Below, in pieces: positions 59,790-64,000 of a stretch of 64,000 bases of DNA. The translations under genes and the position numbers were made by a program. Under the pieces are notes generated by a model, which did no database searches, had not been told where the DNA came from, and was given only the letters and a program-made list of their open reading frames with translations. The DNA is taken from assembly GCF_036417845.1 (NCBI RefSeq), contig NC_089984.1:2542001-2606000 (forward strand), in the 5' to 3' direction. This DNA comes from Apteryx mantelli. Its lineage: Eukaryota; Chordata; Aves; Apterygiformes; Apterygidae. Each line of letters opens with the position of its first letter. The first letter of the stretch is position 1.

Positions 59790-60126
59790 CATCCTCCCAG
59801 GGCTGCTCGGATGCTGGGAGCAGCAGCTCGGTGCTGTCTGGGCGAGACAGGAGGGCAGGCCGCTCCAGGTTCCAGCACCGGCCCCTACATCCCTACAGAC
59901 GGCCCTGAAGACTGCTGGCAAGGGGGTCGATGGGAATGCCCCAGGGCTGGCTGTGGAGGAGCTGCCTGCATACTACGGCCCCACTGCACTGCCTGCCCTG
60001 AGAGGGATGCTGTCTTCCCAGCGACAGGGAACCACGCTGTGCCGGCCAGGGGAGACTCGGAGAGCCCCAGAACCTCCCGCAGGCTCATCCAAGGGGTGTG
60101 CTGCAGGGCCATAAAGTCAGCAGCTA

Positions 60127-60132
60127 AATAAA
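60127..60132 (+). terminator. Poly(A) signal of right PHF7-like gene
   Basis: AATAAA about 340 bp past the stop. Confidence 0.6.
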
Positions 60133-60601
60133 GGATGCTCTGCGAGGGGCTGTGCTGATTGACCTGTGTTCTGCTAATGGCCTGCTTCCTGCTTAGCCTT
60201 TCCGTGGCGTCTGGTTTTGGAGTGGGAGCTGCGGGCTTCTGCTCTCTTTCACCGTCATCAGGACCTTCCTGAGAGCTTTCTAGCTAAGGCCAGGCTTTGG
60301 CGAGGTGCTCGTCCACGTGCCTGTGGCCTTGCTGTCTCTCAGGAGGCTGCGTGGGCTGAGACAGAGGGGAGGAGAAGCATACGGTGGGAGCTGAGGCCAG
60401 GAGAGCCTTGGGCTTCCCTTGGATGACAAGAGGAGGGAAGATTGTGGGTTCGCCCGCAGGCACCCCCTCCTGTCCACTGTCCTTCAGTTCCCCTGGCCGC
60501 ATAAAGGGGAGGTCCCATATTCCAGCTTGTTCAAGCACAGAGAGGGCAGTAGGTCCTAGAATTCAGAGCAGGTGTGCAGGATACCCTTCACCAGGTAAGA
60601 C

Positions 60602-60962
60602 AAGGGCCCTCCTGAGCCTTCTCTTCTCCAGACTCTACGCTCCCAGCTCCCGCAACATGGCGTTATTCCTTGCCAGGGGTAGGACTTGGCGTTTCCCTCT
60701 GCTGAACTGCAGGAGGTTCCTGTTGGCCCATTTCTCTAGCCTATCACGACCATTTTGTATTGTCTGCAGGCTTGCTGAAGGTGCACTTGGTCCCATCATC
60801 CAGGTCATTAATGAAGAAATTAAACAGTAGTGGAGCCAGTAGAGAAAAAGAGAAAACCCTGCAAGCATCCCATCAGCACCCATGGACTGCTGTGTGCCCA
60901 ACTGGTTTTTTTAACGTTCCCCAAGCTGATCCTCCTCTACTGAGGGGAGAGCTTTCCTTTCC
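60602..60962 (-). mobile_element. CR1 LINE fragment with internal deletions (right arm)
   Basis: Mirror of 28570-28930. Confidence 0.75.
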
Positions 60963-60985
60963 TGGAGGAAATCTGCTCCTGGGGG

Positions 60986-61292
60986 TGAATCTAATTCAAT
61001 CCTCTCCTGAGGCAACATTTCCTCTTAGAAACTGGTGAGGCACTTCTCCCGGTTTGCAATAGTGCAAGTGACTGCTCTGTCGCAATGGCTGCAGCCCTGA
61101 AGGACACCAAAGACGAGAAGACCCTTGTGCTCGGAGCTGTGCAAAAGAGTAACTCTCTCAGGCTCTGCCTAGGCGAGTTCGCCAGTTGAAGTCTAGGCAG
61201 TGAGCGGCAGGCTGTGTAGGAGAGACAGTGTGCAATCTAGGAAGAAAGGCAGATGTGTGTCTGAGCTGCTTCTGCTGGTTTCTTCCTTGAGG
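60986..61292 (+). repeat. Nested inverted repeat, copy B (right arm)
   Basis: Mirror of 28240-28546. The 34-codon frame begins at 61085. Confidence 0.85.
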
Positions 61293-62469
61293 TCCTTGTG
61301 ATGCTCAGAGCACAAGAACAAACACAGGCGGGTTTTCCATAGAAATCTGGGATTGCCTTTGTTACCTTTTGAGACAGTGGCTCTGGCTGGGAGAAGTTCC
61401 TCCGGTTGCCGACTCACTCACTGGGATTGTGATACTCTGATTGCAGCCTTTCCTTTGCTGAGGCACTTTTTCACTTCCTCCTACCAAGAAGAGACTCCTA
61501 AAAGGCTGCATTCCAATAAATCCCGATTCTTCCACAGGAGGATTTCAACATACTTCTACAAGCACTCCTACTTAGAGTGCCATCAGATTGTCAGCAAGTA
61601 TCCATGCAAACCTAAAGGTGATTGAGCCGGCTGTACTAAAAGGGACCAGGAGTCTGGGAGCAGAGCAAGCCTCTCAGATGAATGCCCATAAAGGCTGCGT
61701 GCTGCTACACCCCCCCCTTCAATGGGCTGTTTGTATTTTGCCTTCCGGGTAGCATCCTGCCAGCTCCCTAGCGATGTGAATTCAAAACATTCTGAGCAAT
61801 CCTCTCCAAAACAGAGAGGTGCTGTTCCAGAGGGAGCTGTGTCCTGCCAAAGCCTGCCTTGCCCCTGCCTGGACCAGCCCATCTACCCACCCTCCCCTCT
61901 CCAGAGCAGGAGGCTCTGGGCCCGGGGTCCCTGCCCCAGGGCAGAGAGCCAAAGCTCCCCAGGACTGGGCATGAAGCTTGCACTTTGGCGAGCTGCTCCG
62001 TACAGGGTCCGAGCAGGAGCAGAGAGTTTATACAGAGGTGCCTGAGCCTCTGCCATGCTGCTGCCCTGGGTGGAGATGCTCAGGCCTCTGGAAAGGCCTG
62101 CGATATACCTCTCCTGAGTGAGCTGTGTATGGAGGAGGGACTGCTCCTGCTGCCTGCCCCACTGAAAAGGCGCTACAGTAGGGACAGACGGTGCTGTGGG
62201 GCTGCAGCACCACCACTCCAGCCACCAGGAGGTGCTCAGGAGGCACCTGCTCTGCCAGGACCTTGCATGGGAGCAAAGGAAAGTGGCAAGAGAGCCTTCC
62301 AAGTGCTGGCATCGGGGCTAATGGTTTGTTAACAGCCCACCACTCCTGCAAGGTATTAATTACTGATCTAGGGTTTCCTTTTCTCTCTCTCTCTCTCTCT
62401 CTGTAGACCTTCTTAGAAAGCCCCTGGCCTGCTGGGCTCCGGAGCTGGGCTTCTTTTTTTTCCCAGGAA
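61293..62469. other. Between nested repeats, right arm; no gene seen apart from the tRNA
   Basis: An open frame at 61353-61625 (90 codons, plus; mirror 27907-28179) ends in a Cys/His/Lys-rich stretch, but I recognise no family and see no splice context. Confidence 0.35.
62382..62401. repeat. (TC)n microsatellite
   Basis: Mirror of 27131-27150. Confidence 0.9.
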
Positions 62470-62542
62470 GCCTGGATAGCTCAGTTGGGAGAGCATCAGA
62501 CTTTTAATCTGAGGGTCCAGGGTTCAAGCCCCTGTTCAGGCG
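62470..62542 (+). tRNA. tRNA-Lys (anticodon TTT), right arm
   Basis: Identical to the left-arm copy. The cloverleaf is intact, the anticodon is TTT in loop CTTTTAA, and the T loop is TTCAAGC. A T run lies just upstream (62453-62460), but none of four or more follows within ~40 nt. Confidence 0.93.
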
Positions 62543-62693
62543 ACAGCCTTCCTCTTTACTCACTGCTTTCCCCTTTGCACAACAGGTGGCACTGCCACAA
62601 CTGCGGAAGGGCAGTGCGATCCTTAGAGCCATAAATAAACTCTTTGCATCCAACTCCTGTCTCCCACAAAAGAGGCAATCTCTCTCTATCCTT

Positions 62694-63000
62694 CCTCAAG
62701 GATGAAACCAACACAAATAGCTCAGACACACATCTGCCTTTCTTCCTAGATTGCACACTGTCTCTCCTATGCAGCCTGCCGCTCACTACCTAGACTCCAG
62801 CTGGCGAACTCTCCTAGGCGGAGCCTGAGAGAGTTACTCTTTTGCACAGCTCTGAGCACAAGGGTCTTCTCGTCTTTGGTGTCCTTCAGGGCTGCAGCCA
62901 TTGCGACAGAGCAGTCACTTGCACTATTGCAAACCGGGAGAAGTGCCTCACCAGTTTCTAAGAGGAAAAGTTCCCTCAGGAAAGGATTGGATTAGATTTA
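62694..63000 (-). repeat. Nested inverted repeat, copy A (right arm)
   Basis: Mirror of 26532-26838. Contains the 44-codon frame on the minus strand (62767-62901). Confidence 0.85.
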
Positions 63001-63097
63001 CCACAGGAAGGCCTTGAGAAGATGAGAAAGGAGCAGCAAAAATAGATCTTGCAGGACAAGAGCCTAACAAAATCGGGAAGTCACAAACTGCTGACGT

Positions 63098-64000
63098 GTG
63101 GCTTCCCTCCCCATGTGCAGGGAAGGTGAGCACCCTCCCTGGGGGGTTGCATCCCAGGCCCGCCATTCACTACAGGGCATACAGATGGTGTTGGTGGGGA
63201 TGCCCATGAAGCAAGAGCCAGAGCCAGAGCCAGGCAGCATGCTGCCCTGGTACACAGCCCCCCAAACTGGCCTCCTGCTCTACCACCTCTGTTCATGTAG
63301 CTCCGTGGACACCACACCATGGAAGGGGCACAGCCTTTCCCTCCAGGCTGAGACAAAGGTGGGGACTGGGGGTGTTCCCATTTCCCTGGAGGCTGGCAGC
63401 CCAAGAAGGGCAGTGAAGGTTTGCTGCTTGATGGGGGCTCGAATCCGGGATGTTGTGGAGGGACTGCCAAAGCTTGTCTGCTCCTCTGACTATCACCCCC
63501 TGCTGCTCTTCCACGTGGGCGCCAATGATACTGCCAAGGGCAACTTGGTTGGATGTTGGACGTTGTCTACTTTGACTTCACTAAGGCTTTTGACGCTGTC
63601 TCCCATAACATCCTCATAGGCAGGTTGAAGAAGTATGGGCTGGACGAGCAGACAGTGAGGTGGATTGAGAACTGGCTGAATGGCAGAGCTCAGAAGGCTG
63701 TGATCAGCGGCGCAGAGCCTGGTTGGAGGCCTGTAGCTAGCGGTGTCCCCCAGGGGTCAACCCTGGGTCCAATCCTGTTCAACTTATCCATCAGTGACCT
63801 GGATGAAGGGACAGAGTGCACCCTCAGCAGGTGTGCTGATGATAGAAAACTGGGAGAAGTGGCTGACACACCAGAGGGCTGTGCTGCCATTCAGAGGGCC
63901 CTCGACAGGCTGGAGAGCTGGGCCAAGAGGAACCTCATGAAGTTCAAAAAGGGAAGTGCAGAGTCCCGCACCTCGGGGTCAGTTGCAACCCCATGCACCA
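63098..64000 (+). mobile_element. CR1 LINE, ORF1 esterase joined to RT (right arm, runs off the window)
   Basis: Mirror of 25532-26434: the G-N-D esterase block at about 63510, then RT from about 63555 ([19 protein letters not shown]). The window ends inside ORF2. Confidence 0.85.

Larger units (their letters stand above)
51896..64000. repeat. Right arm of giant inverted repeat (runs off the window)
   Basis: Inverted copy of 25532-37636. Inner boundary 51896. The outer end is not in the window. Confidence 0.97.

Noticed and set aside
51896-64000. Palindrome as a long-read hairpin (missed adapter) artefact
   Set aside because: Such artefacts have almost no spacer; here 14.26 kb of unrelated single-copy DNA separates the arms and several substitutions distinguish them. 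It still needs read-level confirmation.

Overview
The window looks like nuclear DNA from a bird. It carries many CR1 LINE fragments with the typical avian 3' end, avian-style retroviral LTRs, intron-containing genes with GT-AG junctions, and an exon set matching the multicopy PHF7-like (PHD/RING finger) family of avian genomes. No species or chromosome can be named from the sequence alone. All calls come from reading the sequence; no search was run.

Left third (about 1-25 kb): an accessory region of transposon wreckage mixed with decayed immunoglobulin/TCR heavy-type V (VH-like) segments. All V remnants lie on the minus strand (about 5.03, 9.5, 12.1, 15.3, 16.1, 16.7, 18.0 and 19.0 kb). The best preserved, 16106-16419, has an open V exon but lacks the conserved core Trp. 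CR1 copies break up the cluster, and two CR1s (0.3-2.2 kb and 12.55-15.23 kb) contain internal inverted segments. At 21.4-21.9 kb a CpG-rich stretch holds three ~60-bp repeats, each with a ZNF143/SBF-like motif and two of them with a YY1-like motif. It is followed by a complete solo LTR (21945-22497).

Right two thirds: a very large inverted repeat. Every arm feature obeys left + right = 89532. The left arm is 25532-37636 and the right arm 51896-64000 (the window edge, so the true outer end is unseen). That is at least 12.1 kb with no net indel and only a handful of visible substitutions. Each arm carries the same set: a nine-exon PHF7-like gene (left 34074 to 29743 minus, right 55458 to 59789 plus), a tRNA-Lys(TTT) gene, a nested 307-bp inverted repeat flanking the tRNA, and CR1 fragments. 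The two PHF7-like genes are transcribed away from each other. Both share a last-exon frameshift that probably shortens the protein to about 303 residues.

The 14.26-kb spacer (37637-51895) is single copy. It holds the 3' exons of an unidentified coiled-coil protein gene on the minus strand (38104-40977), a deleted endogenous retrovirus with a tRNA-Leu-type primer site (42272-46324), and a CR1 3' end (48105-48740). Long stretches of the spacer show no gene.

In this layout the only genes likely to make product are the paired PHF7-like genes, the paired tRNA-Lys genes and the coiled-coil gene. The V segments, CR1s and ERV look dead.
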